DNA from: Flavobacterium hydrocarbonoxydans
Lineage (GTDB): Bacteria; Bacteroidota; Bacteroidia; Flavobacteriales; Flavobacteriaceae
DNA: 64,000 nt
NCBI RefSeq assembly: GCF_009789235.1
Contig: NZ_WSTB01000005.1
Span: 186,001 to 250,000, forward strand
Reading direction: 5' to 3'
Shown: positions 43,599-52,803 of the stretch, piece by piece
Numbering within the stretch: the stretch's first letter is position 1
Layout: the number at the start of each line of letters is the position of its first letter
Notes under the pieces: model-generated
What the model saw: only the letters and a program-made list of their open reading frames with translations
What the model was told of the DNA's origin: nothing
The model's database searches: none
Translations under genes and position numbers: made by a program

Positions 43599-44471
43599 TT
43601 ATTTACTTTTAAGTAATAATTGTAACTCTTCAATCTGATTTTTTAATTTTTCAGTACCCTTCATTTTTTTCTGTTCTGCAATTGTTAAGGCTTTTTTTGC
43701 TGCCTCAATAGCATTGGGATAATCCTTCAGTTCTAAAGATACTTTCTGTCTTAAAGTGGGATAATAAAAATTTTCGGGATCCAATTTTTCGGCCTCAGTT
43801 AACCAGGATACTGTTTGGTTATTTGCTCTTCCCGTGGTTGAATAATAATTTGCTGCCTGAAACAATAAAGTAGCATTTTGACTTTTCTCTTTAATAATAT
43901 ATTTGTCAATCAGGGCTAAAATTTCTTTGTCAGCTTTGCTTTTCATTGGTATTTTAACCATAGTATTTTCCCATTCTATTTTAAGGAAACCTTCTCCTTT
44001 ACTATTGATGTCATTTAATTCGATGGTAAAAGTTTCGTAGAAATTAGTTGTTTTTTCTGTGGGGACGGTAAAACGCATAACGTCTTTTTTCTCATCATAA
44101 CCAGTTTCACCGTGTAAAGTACTATCACTATTTATAATGATAGTCCACTCATTTTCTGATGGAATTGAAAATATAGAGTAGGTTCCTGTTTTTAAAATAT
44201 TATTTCCTAAGGTGATATCCTCATTAGTACTGATGGTCGTACAGTCACTGGCACCTGTCCGCCAGAGTTTGCCAAATGGCACCAGTTCCCCAAATATTTT
44301 TCGTCCTCTTGCCAAGGGTCTGCTATAGGCCATTTTTATTGTTGAGCTTCCAATTTCTTGTTGAAATGATGCTGAAGGGCTTGCAGGAGTAAGCTTTATT
44401 TGAACTTTTTCCTGTGCCCAAATTGATAATGATTGTATCGTGATGAAGCTCAGTAGAATTATTTTTTTCAT
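43599..44471 (-). CDS. DUF2911 protein, secreted
   Basis: A 290-residue exported protein with signal peptide MKKIILLSFITIQSLSIWAQ. The main part is a DUF2911 beta domain (about 25-175): VQIKLTPASPSASFQQEIGSSTI..., YSRPLARGRKIFGELVPFG, WRTGA, and TGTYSIFSIPSENEWTIII. The family is common in Bacteroidota and of unknown function. The C-terminal 100 residues are helical, TPR-like (TEAEKLDPENFYYPTLRQKV). A longer frame starts at 44537, inside the nuclease gene; Met 44471 gives a proper signal peptide and a gap of 11 bases. It appears to be the last gene of the ATPase-nuclease-DUF2911 operon. Confidence 0.8.
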   Translation of the reverse strand: MKKIILLSFITIQSLSIWAQEKVQIKLTPASPSASFQQEIGSSTIKMAYSRPLARGRKIFGELVPFGKLWRTGASDCTTISTNEDITLGNNILKTGTYSIFSIPSENEWTIIINSDSTLHGETGYDEKKDVMRFTVPTEKTTNFYETFTIELNDINSKGEGFLKIEWENTMVKIPMKSKADKEILALIDKYIIKEKSQNATLLFQAANYYSTTGRANNQTVSWLTEAEKLDPENFYYPTLRQKVSLELKDYPNAIEAAKKALTIAEQKKMKGTEKLKNQIEELQLLLKSK

Positions 44472-44482
44472 AATTTTTAATT

Positions 44483-45727
44483 TTAAATTGATTTTGATAT
44501 TTTTTCCATTATTGAATGGTCTGTTCCAAACTTGCAAATCGCATCACAATTGGCCCTTAGTTCAGAGAACAGGATATATTGTATATTCATTTTCGAGTTT
44601 TTTATAACGGGCCTATTTAGCTGAAGCACTACATCCTTTTCCCTGTTATTGGGAATAATAATATAAAAAACTTCCTGTCCGCTTGAAATACTAAAGTAGA
44701 GGTCAGACAAGCGCAGTATGCCGGAGTAGATACTAGTGCTCTTTTCCACTTCAAAGGCTCCTATAATTTTATTTGTGCCTTTTTCGAACCAGAGCACATC
44801 AATAAGCCTGATGGTATTTTGAGTATCCTTGTCAGTAGGCAACTCAGGGAATTTTACCAGTGAAATAAATGAGAAATTTTGTCCATTAAATGATTTGTTT
44901 TTATCATTGCTTGCCGGGGTAACATCGAAACCTAGAGAAATACCTATTTTTAGCAGATGGTATTGCATCTCACTATGCAGATTTTCCTCCAGTTTTTCTT
45001 CGAGTATTTCTCTTTGACGTTTGTATACGTTTTTTTCGAATTTTGAACGTTCTGCCTCGCTTAAATATTCATCGTTACCGATTAGCATTTTCTGGGTTCC
45101 AATTTCAAAACACAATCCTGCAATGGCACCCAAATCATTTGACAGCTGAGATTTATGCAAAGTGTTAGTTTCCATCAAAGTTTCTCTTATTTTAAGATAT
45201 TCTGTCCAGCTTCCCAATTTTTTTTTGTCTTTAAAAAGAAAATTAAAACCATTGAGAATAGCAGTGTTGAATGGCGGGAACCAGGTTGGGTGTATGAAAT
45301 ACAAAATACTGGCAACCGCAGGCCCTAATCCTTTAATTTTTAATTCATCGAGTTTTATGATTTCTTTTACAACCTGCTCTTCAGACTTGGCATTGATACA
45401 ATTTTCAAGGAATTGACCAAAAGCCAATTTATTGTTTTGATTTTCATAGATATCGGGGATGCGTAATTTGGGTTTCCAATAAAACGGATGGGAAACCCCT
45501 GCAAAGACTTGTTTTTGTTCAGCAATGCAACTCAGAACAAATTCTAAGCTGCTTTCTTTAAAATCATTAGGAAAGGTTTTCTTTTTAATATCCTCAATGA
45601 CTTGTAAAACACCTCGTCTTATAGTCCGAAATGCCTTTAACCGTTGGTTGTTATCTATAAACCAGGTATTGTAGACACTTTCGTTATCGTTTTTATACTG
45701 CAGAATAATTTGTCCTAGATTGGTCAT
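44483..45727 (-). CDS. Predicted PD-(D/E)XK nuclease with helix-hairpin-helix-like N-terminal domain
   Basis: A 414-residue soluble protein that I do not assign to a named family. The N-terminal half has LDELKIKGLGPAVASILYFI (about 126-145), a helix-hairpin-helix-like DNA-contact motif as in base-excision glycosylases, in an all-helical context. After a coiled coil (about 225-255), the C-terminal part has Asp310 in RLIDVLWFEKG and Glu326/Glu328-Lys329 in GAFEVEKSTSIYSGILRLSDL, the spacing of a PD-(D/E)XK metal-dependent nuclease core. Glu253 may complete the site. It begins 26 bases after the copper ATPase gene. A nuclease in a copper operon is unexpected; an orphan restriction-like or DNA-repair role is possible. 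Confidence 0.6.
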   Translation of the reverse strand: MTNLGQIILQYKNDNESVYNTWFIDNNQRLKAFRTIRRGVLQVIEDIKKKTFPNDFKESSLEFVLSCIAEQKQVFAGVSHPFYWKPKLRIPDIYENQNNKLAFGQFLENCINAKSEEQVVKEIIKLDELKIKGLGPAVASILYFIHPTWFPPFNTAILNGFNFLFKDKKKLGSWTEYLKIRETLMETNTLHKSQLSNDLGAIAGLCFEIGTQKMLIGNDEYLSEAERSKFEKNVYKRQREILEEKLEENLHSEMQYHLLKIGISLGFDVTPASNDKNKSFNGQNFSFISLVKFPELPTDKDTQNTIRLIDVLWFEKGTNKIIGAFEVEKSTSIYSGILRLSDLYFSISSGQEVFYIIIPNNREKDVVLQLNRPVIKNSKMNIQYILFSELRANCDAICKFGTDHSIMEKISKSI

Positions 45728-45753
45728 TTGTTTTAATAATAAATTATTATTTT

Positions 45754-48279
45754 TTAGAGTTTTAAGCTTCTCAATCGCAATGCATTGACAATAACAGATA
45801 CCGAGCTAAAACTCATTGCCAGGGCAGCAATCATAGGAGAAAGTAATATTCCGAAAAACGGATATAAAACTCCCGCAGCTACTGGTACGCCTAAGACATT
45901 ATAAATAAAAGCAAAGAACAGGTTTTGCTTGATGTTGCGCATTACAGCGTGGCTCAGATTTTTTGCTTTTACAATTCCTTGCAAATCTCCTTTTACCAAA
46001 GTAATCTTGGCACTTTCTATCGCAACATCTGTTCCTGTTCCCATCGCAATGCCAATGTCCGATTGTGCCAAAGCTGGCGCATCGTTTATACCATCTCCTG
46101 CCATAGCAACAACTTTTCCTTCAGCTTGTAATTTTTCTATTACTTTTAATTTGTCTTCCGGTAAACAACCTGCTTGGAAAGAGGTTAAATGCAACTCGTC
46201 AGCAACAGCTTTGGCAGTATTTACATTATCTCCCGTAAGCATAATTACTTCAACTCCTTGACTCATTAATTCTTTTATAGCAGCAGCACTGGTTTCTTTT
46301 ATAGCATCGGTTATCGTTACAAATCCCACTACGTTATTATCCACAGCGATATAAGAAACTGTTTTTCCTAATTTTTGTTCGGCAATAATTTTCTCTTCAA
46401 TTGTGGCAGAAATAGCTGCGCCTACTTGCTCCATTAATTTTTTATTCCCTAATGCGATCTTTTTATCAATAGCAGTTCCAATAACTCCTTTTCCTGCAAT
46501 ATTTTCAAAATCATCGACTTTCGTTAAAGAGACATTTTTAGCTTTTGCAAATTTCACCACGGCTTGTGCCAAAGGGTGTTCGCTATACTGATTTAAAGAT
46601 GCAATGTATTGCAACAGTTCATCTTCTGAATATTGTAGTGCAACAATTTTTTCCACCGAAGGTTTCCCTTCTGTAATTGTTCCTGTTTTATCAGTAATCA
46701 GAACATTTACCTTATCCATTTTTTCTAAAGCTTCAGCATTTTTTATCAGAATTCCCGATTGAGCGCCTTTTCCAACTCCTACCATTACAGACATGGGCGT
46801 TGCCAATCCTAAAGCACAAGGACAGGCAATAATTAATACCGCAATGGCATTTATAAACCCATAGACCAATGCCGGTTCGGGACCAAATTTTGCCCAAATG
46901 AAAAAGGTAAGAATGGAAATTACAACAACAATTGGTACAAAATATTTAGCAATACTATCGGCTAGTTTTTGAATTGGTGCTCTGGAACGACTTGCATTAT
47001 TAACCATCTGTATAATTTGCGAAAGCAAGGTTTCCGAACCAACTTTTTCGGCAATCATTATAAATGATTTGTTTCCGTTTATAGTTCCTGAAGACACCAT
47101 ATCGCCTATTTTTTTATCTACAGGAATTGGTTCACCGGTAATCATCGATTCGTCTATTGTACTTTCACCATCGGTTATTTTCCCATCCACAGGAATTTTA
47201 TCTCCGGGTTTTACCCGTAATAAATTACCTTTTTTTATATCATGGATTGAGATTACTTTATCACCGCCATCAATTACCAAAGTAGCTTCGGTAGGAGCCA
47301 ATTTTAATAATTCTTTTATAGCACCACTGGTTTGACTGTGCGCTCTGGCTTCAAGCAATTGTCCTAATAAAACCAAAGTCAGAATAACTGTTGTGGCCTC
47401 GAAGTACAATAGTACTGTTCCGTGCTGGGTCTTAAATTCACTTGGAAAAATGTCTGGAAAAAACATTCCAACTAAACTAAATAAAAATGCCACTCCTGTA
47501 CCAATTCCGATAAGGGTAAACATATTTAAATTCCATGTGATTATTGATTTCCATGCTCGTACAAAAAATACCCAGCAGGCATAAAAGACAACAGGAAGTG
47601 ATAAAATAAGCTGTACCCAATTCCATTTAGCCGCATCCATTAGTTGAAGTAGAGGATTGTTGTGTGCCATTTCTATCATGGCAATGGCGAAAACAGGAAC
47701 TGTAAATACAACCGCTATTTTCATTTTCTTAACCAAACCCTTATAAATCCTTTGTTCTTCGCTTTCGCTTGGTTCCATTGGTACTAGATCCATCCCGCAA
47801 ATAGGACATGATCCTGGCGCATTGGTTATAATTTCCGGATGCATAGAGCATGTGTATTGCTGAACCTGAACAGCGGGTGGTTCTTGTACCAAATGCATTC
47901 CGCATACAGGACAATCTCCCGGTTTATCATACATTTTATCGCCTTCACAATGCATCGGGCAATAGTATTTTCCACCCGCATCATTATGAGGCGCAGCTAA
48001 CTTTTTATGATCAGGATCGTTAGCAGTACTACAGCATGGTTTCTCAGCTGTTTTTTCTTGCGAATGAGTCGTGTGTGTCATTTCAATGGTGTACTTTCCA
48101 ACCGCAGTCAATGCTTCCTGCAGCTGTTCGGTTGCAATATGTTTTTCCATTGTAATGGTTGCCAATGGAGGATCTAAGGTAACAGTTGCCTTTATTCCCT
48201 GCACAGCATTTAATGTTTTTTCTACTTTCGTACGACATCCATCGCAAGTCATTCCCGATATTGTATAGGTGTGTGTCAT
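45754..48279 (-). CDS. copA: Cu(I)-type P1B ATPase with three N-terminal metal-binding modules
   Basis: Exports Cu(I) from the cytoplasm; 841 residues. The N-terminus has an HMA domain (1-70) with GMTCDGC (9-15), a Cys/His-rich linker, and two CPMH...CPxCGM modules (about 105-131 and 142-168). Eight helices follow. Catalytic motifs are intact: TGEP, IACPCALGLATP (CPC about 490), DKTGT, HP in SEHPLA, GDGINDAP. Tyr-Asn in YNVLGVP (TM7) and MSFSSVSVIVNALR (TM8) place it in the Cu(I) group P1B-1. It heads the apparent operon with the nuclease and DUF2911 genes. Confidence 0.94.
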   Translation of the reverse strand: MTHTYTISGMTCDGCRTKVEKTLNAVQGIKATVTLDPPLATITMEKHIATEQLQEALTAVGKYTIEMTHTTHSQEKTAEKPCCSTANDPDHKKLAAPHNDAGGKYYCPMHCEGDKMYDKPGDCPVCGMHLVQEPPAVQVQQYTCSMHPEIITNAPGSCPICGMDLVPMEPSESEEQRIYKGLVKKMKIAVVFTVPVFAIAMIEMAHNNPLLQLMDAAKWNWVQLILSLPVVFYACWVFFVRAWKSIITWNLNMFTLIGIGTGVAFLFSLVGMFFPDIFPSEFKTQHGTVLLYFEATTVILTLVLLGQLLEARAHSQTSGAIKELLKLAPTEATLVIDGGDKVISIHDIKKGNLLRVKPGDKIPVDGKITDGESTIDESMITGEPIPVDKKIGDMVSSGTINGNKSFIMIAEKVGSETLLSQIIQMVNNASRSRAPIQKLADSIAKYFVPIVVVISILTFFIWAKFGPEPALVYGFINAIAVLIIACPCALGLATPMSVMVGVGKGAQSGILIKNAEALEKMDKVNVLITDKTGTITEGKPSVEKIVALQYSEDELLQYIASLNQYSEHPLAQAVVKFAKAKNVSLTKVDDFENIAGKGVIGTAIDKKIALGNKKLMEQVGAAISATIEEKIIAEQKLGKTVSYIAVDNNVVGFVTITDAIKETSAAAIKELMSQGVEVIMLTGDNVNTAKAVADELHLTSFQAGCLPEDKLKVIEKLQAEGKVVAMAGDGINDAPALAQSDIGIAMGTGTDVAIESAKITLVKGDLQGIVKAKNLSHAVMRNIKQNLFFAFIYNVLGVPVAAGVLYPFFGILLSPMIAALAMSFSSVSVIVNALRLRSLKL

Positions 48280-48455
48280 AATGTTGTTTTTTTTTATAAA
48301 ATTCGATGTGTTATATATTTAATATATAGAAAGTTAGCTTTTTTTTAGTAAACCTGAAATTTTGATTTGCTTAAAATGATCTTATTCCCAATAAGCTTTG
48401 ATATCCATTTTTTAACACTGAAAAAAATTACAAGTAGTTTTGTTTTAGAACCTAA

Positions 48456-48995
48456 TTATTTAATTGTTTCTTTCACCTCACCGCACTTGAGCATTTTTGC
48501 TCCAAAATAAGGATTACGTACTTCTTTGGTAGAACTAATCCATACGGCCCCCTTATTGTCAAACGCCATTGGACAATATTCCACGTACAGCTCAGCCTGG
48601 GTCATTCCTGCTTTTTTTAGCAGGTAAATGAGTTCATTGCTTAGCTTAGAATAGGCAGCCCGCTGGTTTTCAATATCAGGAGCTGAAACGATTGCTGCGG
48701 CACTTACTGCAAGAGTACTGTTGTTGCTAATTTGCCGTGCTCCCGCTTCAATCGCATTGGCCGCCAGTTTTGCTTCCGCGATATTATCTTCGGTAAGGGC
48801 TACTGTTAAATGTGCATACTGGCTGTATATCGCGTTTAAGACATCATCATTTATCCTGATTTCGGCTTCTTTTGAAATTGGGACAGAAGTTTCACTATCC
48901 TCAGGATTCTCTTGCTTTTTGTTTTCATTATTACCGCAGGCAATAAGTAAGAAGATTGATAATATCGGGATTCCTATTTTGATTATTTTTTTCAT
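48456..48995 (-). CDS. DUF3347 lipoprotein
   Basis: A 179-residue lipoprotein (lipobox LLIAC, about residue 20). The mature part is a helical DUF3347 domain with the family's C-terminal motifs YCPMAFDNKGAVWIS and RNPYFGAKMLKCGEV. These Cys/Met-bearing blocks suggest copper binding in the periplasm. The family is a steady companion of Cus-type pumps in Bacteroidota. It is the last gene of the minus-strand cus operon, 21 bases behind the adaptor. Two related proteins lie at 56495 and 57214 in the same operon. Confidence 0.88.
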   Translation of the reverse strand: MKKIIKIGIPILSIFLLIACGNNENKKQENPEDSETSVPISKEAEIRINDDVLNAIYSQYAHLTVALTEDNIAEAKLAANAIEAGARQISNNSTLAVSAAAIVSAPDIENQRAAYSKLSNELIYLLKKAGMTQAELYVEYCPMAFDNKGAVWISSTKEVRNPYFGAKMLKCGEVKETIK

Positions 48996-49016
48996 CGTCT
49001 GTTGTGAGATTGGTTA

Positions 49017-50231
49017 TTACATTTTCATTCCTGACATTGGGTTTTTGCCTTTCTTTAATATAAATTCACTGTACAGGAGATAGGCTCCGGATGCAACAAC
49101 TACATCACCTTTTTTTAAGCCGCCAGTAATTTCGACTTCATCGAAGGTTTCCGAACCAATCGCCACCATTCTAGGCTGATATTTGCCTTTTCCAATTTCA
49201 ATCCAAACATGTGTGCCGCTTCCGTCTCTTATAACAGCATCCACAGGTATGGTCAATTTCATTTTCTGTTCTGAGGAAGGCAGTAAAACAATTGCCTGCT
49301 GACCTGCCTGCCATTGATTGTTTGGATTGGCAATAGTACCGCGCAGCTGTATTATCTGCTTGCTTGTCTGCAAGGCAGGATTTATAAAATCTACGGTCAT
49401 TGTTTGGGGCTGATCTTCATAACCAGAGACTAAAACTTTAACCTTTTGGCCGGTTTTAATTTTACCTGCATCGGCTGGATAAACATCAGCTTCGACCCAT
49501 AAACGATTGTAATCTTCTAATTTCATAATAGAGGCTCCTTCTGCTACATATTGGCCTTCCGTTATGGAAAGTTCTGCAACTATTCCTGAATTTGGAGAAT
49601 AATAATCAACATAAGGGGATGCTTTTTGTTTTTTGAATAACTCATTAAGCTGGGCTTCGGACTGACCATACAATAATAGTTTTTGCTTTGCAGCATTTTT
49701 TATTTGGGCAAAGCGTTTATCCTCGGCAAAGCTTGTGGCCTGTGCTGTGGCAATGAGGTACTCCTGTTGCAGGGCTGATAGCTGCTCTGAATATATTCTG
49801 TATAAAGGCTGGCCTTTTCGAACGGGAACACCAGTTTCTTTTACATACAACTCTTCAATCCTTCCTGCCACTCGGCTTGAGATGTAAATAGTTTGCTCAG
49901 GGTCAGTAACCAAACGCCCGTTGAGACGCGATGAATTCGAAAATTCATTTTCTCCTGCAGTTATTGTAGTCAAATTGGCTAGAGCTTGCTGGCTTGGCCC
50001 CAAGGTTAGAAAGTCCTGTGAGTTGTTTTTTTCGAAGGGCACTAAATCCATTCCACAGATTGGGCATGAGCCAGGACCATCTTTTACAATTTGCGGATGC
50101 ATGGGACAGGTATAGGTTTGAACTTTTTCCTGACTGACTTTTTTTTCTTCTTTTTGAACACATGCTGTAAATAGAAGTGGAAAAACCATTGCAATGAGCA
50201 AAATAGTACGAATTATTGATTTACTGTTCAT
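49017..50231 (-). CDS. RND periplasmic adaptor with N-terminal metal-binding module (CusB-like)
   Basis: A 404-residue lipoprotein (FTAC lipobox, about residue 24) beginning with a CPMHPQ...CPICGMDLVP module (about 41-65). The adaptor part has the usual lipoyl halves (SRVAGRIEELYVKETGVPVRKG split, and SPNSGIVAELSITEGQYV), a helical hairpin (about 145-195), and a final beta-barrel/membrane-proximal domain. It links the CusA-type pump and TolC protein across the periplasm. It is one of two adaptors in the operon; the second lies directly upstream with a 3-base gap. The two may pair in one complex or serve different states. Confidence 0.88.
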   Translation of the reverse strand: MNSKSIIRTILLIAMVFPLLFTACVQKEEKKVSQEKVQTYTCPMHPQIVKDGPGSCPICGMDLVPFEKNNSQDFLTLGPSQQALANLTTITAGENEFSNSSRLNGRLVTDPEQTIYISSRVAGRIEELYVKETGVPVRKGQPLYRIYSEQLSALQQEYLIATAQATSFAEDKRFAQIKNAAKQKLLLYGQSEAQLNELFKKQKASPYVDYYSPNSGIVAELSITEGQYVAEGASIMKLEDYNRLWVEADVYPADAGKIKTGQKVKVLVSGYEDQPQTMTVDFINPALQTSKQIIQLRGTIANPNNQWQAGQQAIVLLPSSEQKMKLTIPVDAVIRDGSGTHVWIEIGKGKYQPRMVAIGSETFDEVEITGGLKKGDVVVASGAYLLYSEFILKKGKNPMSGMKM

Positions 50232-50234
50232 GAC

Positions 50235-51584
50235 TTAATTTTTTAATTTATTTTCTGAAGCTATCTTGATAAAACTCTCACTGTCTATCATATAGGCCGC
50301 ATTGCTGGCAATACCCCAATCACTGATATCTTGATCTATTAGGACCATTCCATCAGCATTGTTTTTCGTTTTAACTTCTCTGGGAACAAACACGTCTTTT
50401 TCTTTTTTGAAAACGATGGATTTATTTCCTAGATTGAGAACGGCACTTTGCGGGAGCCACCAGCCTTTACTGACAATAGGAACGGCTGCAGTTACTAATT
50501 TTCCAGTTTGAAATTTATTATCCTGCAAATAAATCCTTGCTATAGTAAAGTTGCTTCCCTCTTTAAAGACGGGCTGAATGAGTCCGATAATACCAGTATA
50601 TACGTTTTGCTTATCTGAGGGTTCATAAAACACCAGTTTTTGTCCTTTTTTAATCTGGGGTGATACCGATGGATCAAAAGCAAACTCAGCGATAAGGTTT
50701 TTGTTGGTATAGATTGTGAAGAGTGATTGTCCAGCACCAATATATTGCCCTTCTCTTAGCATAATAGCAGAGGCAGCAGGGGTAGATGCACTATTATTTG
50801 ATGCTGCATTGCCACTTGAGCCCATAGCACCCATGCCATCATCTGACACCGAGCTTTGAGGTGAAGCCGCAGGAACTATTGCAGAAGCATTTGCTGTCGC
50901 AGTATTGTCTAAGATGTAGCCGGTGGCATTACTGTAAACAGGAATGCGATAGGAAATTTTACCTGTCTTTAATACCTGTTGTATTTGTTTCTGCTGCATG
51001 CCTAGCAGAGACAGTCTCTCTTTTGCTTTTTGAAGCATCGGATTGTTTGCATCAGATTGATAAATAAACAACAACTCTCTTTGCGCGGCAGCAAGGTCAG
51101 GTGAATAGATTTCCATGATTAGCTGTCCTTTTTTTATGGGCTGGTAATTGTACTTAATCAGCAGGCGCTCAATCCTTCCGCTTACCCTGCTGGAAATGCT
51201 GGTCTGCTCACGGGTATCGTAGGTAATAATTCCTTGTACCTGCAGAGAGAATATTTTAGTACCTCCCTGAGGTTTTATGACAGATATATTAGAAACGACC
51301 TGTTCATTGACGGGTTTTAAAAGGTGTTTCAGGCTGCTGTCTATAGCTGTTTCCGTACCAGGGGTATGTCTTGGAACCAATTCCATACCGCATATTGGGC
51401 AGCTGCCGGGCTTATCCTGAATAACTTCAGGATGCATCGGACAGGTATATTCCTGATTTGTAACATGCTGATGTGATGGCTTACTGTTATACTCGGTTTT
51501 CTTGTTACAGGCTGTCAATAATAATATCGAAACGAATAACAATGCGACTAACTTAGCGATAGAGTTCTTTTTCATAATCGACAA
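50235..51584 (-). CDS. RND periplasmic adaptor with N-terminal metal-binding module (CusB-like), second
   Basis: A 449-residue lipoprotein (lipobox LLTAC, about residue 25) with a CPMHPE...[10 protein letters not shown] module near residues 48-72. The adaptor core shows [22 protein letters not shown], a helical hairpin, and [10 protein letters not shown] Ser/Ala/Gly-rich low-complexity insert (about 240-270, [20 protein letters not shown]) separates the halves. It overlaps the TolC gene start region, as is common in tight operons. It is more divergent in length than its neighbour at 49017. ATG 51575 is an alternative start. Confidence 0.88.
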   Translation of the reverse strand: MSIMKKNSIAKLVALLFVSILLLTACNKKTEYNSKPSHQHVTNQEYTCPMHPEVIQDKPGSCPICGMELVPRHTPGTETAIDSSLKHLLKPVNEQVVSNISVIKPQGGTKIFSLQVQGIITYDTREQTSISSRVSGRIERLLIKYNYQPIKKGQLIMEIYSPDLAAAQRELLFIYQSDANNPMLQKAKERLSLLGMQQKQIQQVLKTGKISYRIPVYSNATGYILDNTATANASAIVPAASPQSSVSDDGMGAMGSSGNAASNNSASTPAASAIMLREGQYIGAGQSLFTIYTNKNLIAEFAFDPSVSPQIKKGQKLVFYEPSDKQNVYTGIIGLIQPVFKEGSNFTIARIYLQDNKFQTGKLVTAAVPIVSKGWWLPQSAVLNLGNKSIVFKKEKDVFVPREVKTKNNADGMVLIDQDISDWGIASNAAYMIDSESFIKIASENKLKN

Positions 51585-52803
51585 TCATTTGATATAGTTT
51601 TAATTTTTCATCTAATAAGTTATTCTGCAGCATATTTAAAGCTTCCCAGGAGTCAATTACTACAGGAATCTGCAGTTTGTTTTCCTGATAGTTCAGAAAG
51701 TTTACATCCAGGGACTTTTGCATAGAAGGGATTATTTTTGTTTCGAGTCCCTGAATCCTTTTTTGCATGGTCAGTATTTCGTATTGCATACCATATAACA
51801 TACCTTGGGTTTCCTGCAGCATGGCGGATTTCTCTTTCTCCATAGCCTGTACATTGTATTGCATTGCTTTGACATCTGATTTATACATTTTTGAAGACCA
51901 GGGAGCAATAGGAATAGACATCATTGCCATTACCGAATAGGCTTTGGGCATCATTTTATCAAAAGAATTCATATGATCAAACTGGATTTTAAAAGAGGGA
52001 TTTTTTTCTGCTTTCATGGCCTCAATACTAAGCTGCATCGATTCAATTCCAGCATCCATCTTCTTGATATCTCCACGTACCCCTGCAAGGCTTGTGGTGT
52101 CGTGTAAAGCTGGGTTGAAGACAGGATTAATACTCGTGTCTATGGCAAAATCAGCATTGCCGGGCTGGTTCATCAAGCTGTTGAGCCATGCTCTTGCTTT
52201 TGCAATTTCACCTTCCTGCATGCGGACCATATTTTTGTTTTCTTCAATCCTTGCGTCGATCTTGTATACATTACCCAATTGCGACTGGTTGTAGGGATAG
52301 CGCACTTCCTCAATCTTTTTCATGGTCAGCATTATCTTTTCGTTCTGATCCAAAACTTTCATTCGCTGTTCGGCCACCATCCAGCTGTAGTAGAGCTGTT
52401 TGGCCTTCGATTTATAGTCGTTAAGGGTAACGGCACGGGTAGCGTTCTCAATGTTTCCTTGGGACTGGATGAATTTTTTCTTCTTGTTTAGCTTTCCTAC
52501 ATTGGGGATGTCCTGTTCAATTCTGAACATTAAAGATCCTTTGTCGCGGTCATCCATAACCTCCTGAAAGGGATAGGGGGTCATAAAAGTTCCCACACCC
52601 ACCATTGGTGCCATCCATGCCGTTGCGGCATCGCCACTGTACTTGTATCCTTCTGCCTTTAAACTATAGCTTTGCAGGAGCACATTTTTTTTATCAATCC
52701 TTTGAAGGATTGTATCAAGAGACAAGACCTGTTTGGTCTGGCTCCATAGCTGTATGGGCAGTAAAAGCAATAGTACTGCCAGTATTTTAATGTTTGACAT
52801 CAT
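51553..52803 (-). CDS. TolC-family outer-membrane channel protein (CusC-like)
   Basis: A 416-residue exported protein: signal peptide [22 protein letters not shown], then alternating long alpha-helices and short strands as in TolC/CusC ([20 protein letters not shown]..., [20 protein letters not shown]...). It forms the outer-membrane exit for the CusA/adaptor complex. The frame is open to ATG 52821 inside the cusA end; ATG 52803 (or 52800) gives a good signal peptide and a short overlap. It is shorter than E. coli CusC (about 440). The first metal pump in the window instead has this protein fused to it. Confidence 0.88.
   Translation of the reverse strand: MMSNIKILAVLLLLLPIQLWSQTKQVLSLDTILQRIDKKNVLLQSYSLKAEGYKYSGDAATAWMAPMVGVGTFMTPYPFQEVMDDRDKGSLMFRIEQDIPNVGKLNKKKKFIQSQGNIENATRAVTLNDYKSKAKQLYYSWMVAEQRMKVLDQNEKIMLTMKKIEEVRYPYNQSQLGNVYKIDARIEENKNMVRMQEGEIAKARAWLNSLMNQPGNADFAIDTSINPVFNPALHDTTSLAGVRGDIKKMDAGIESMQLSIEAMKAEKNPSFKIQFDHMNSFDKMMPKAYSVMAMMSIPIAPWSSKMYKSDVKAMQYNVQAMEKEKSAMLQETQGMLYGMQYEILTMQKRIQGLETKIIPSMQKSLDVNFLNYQENKLQIPVVIDSWEALNMLQNNLLDEKLKLYQMIVDYEKELYR

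Noticed and set aside
44472..44537. Upstream extension of the DUF2911 gene
   Set aside because: The extra residues are charged and lie in the nuclease coding end; the signal peptide starts at 44471.
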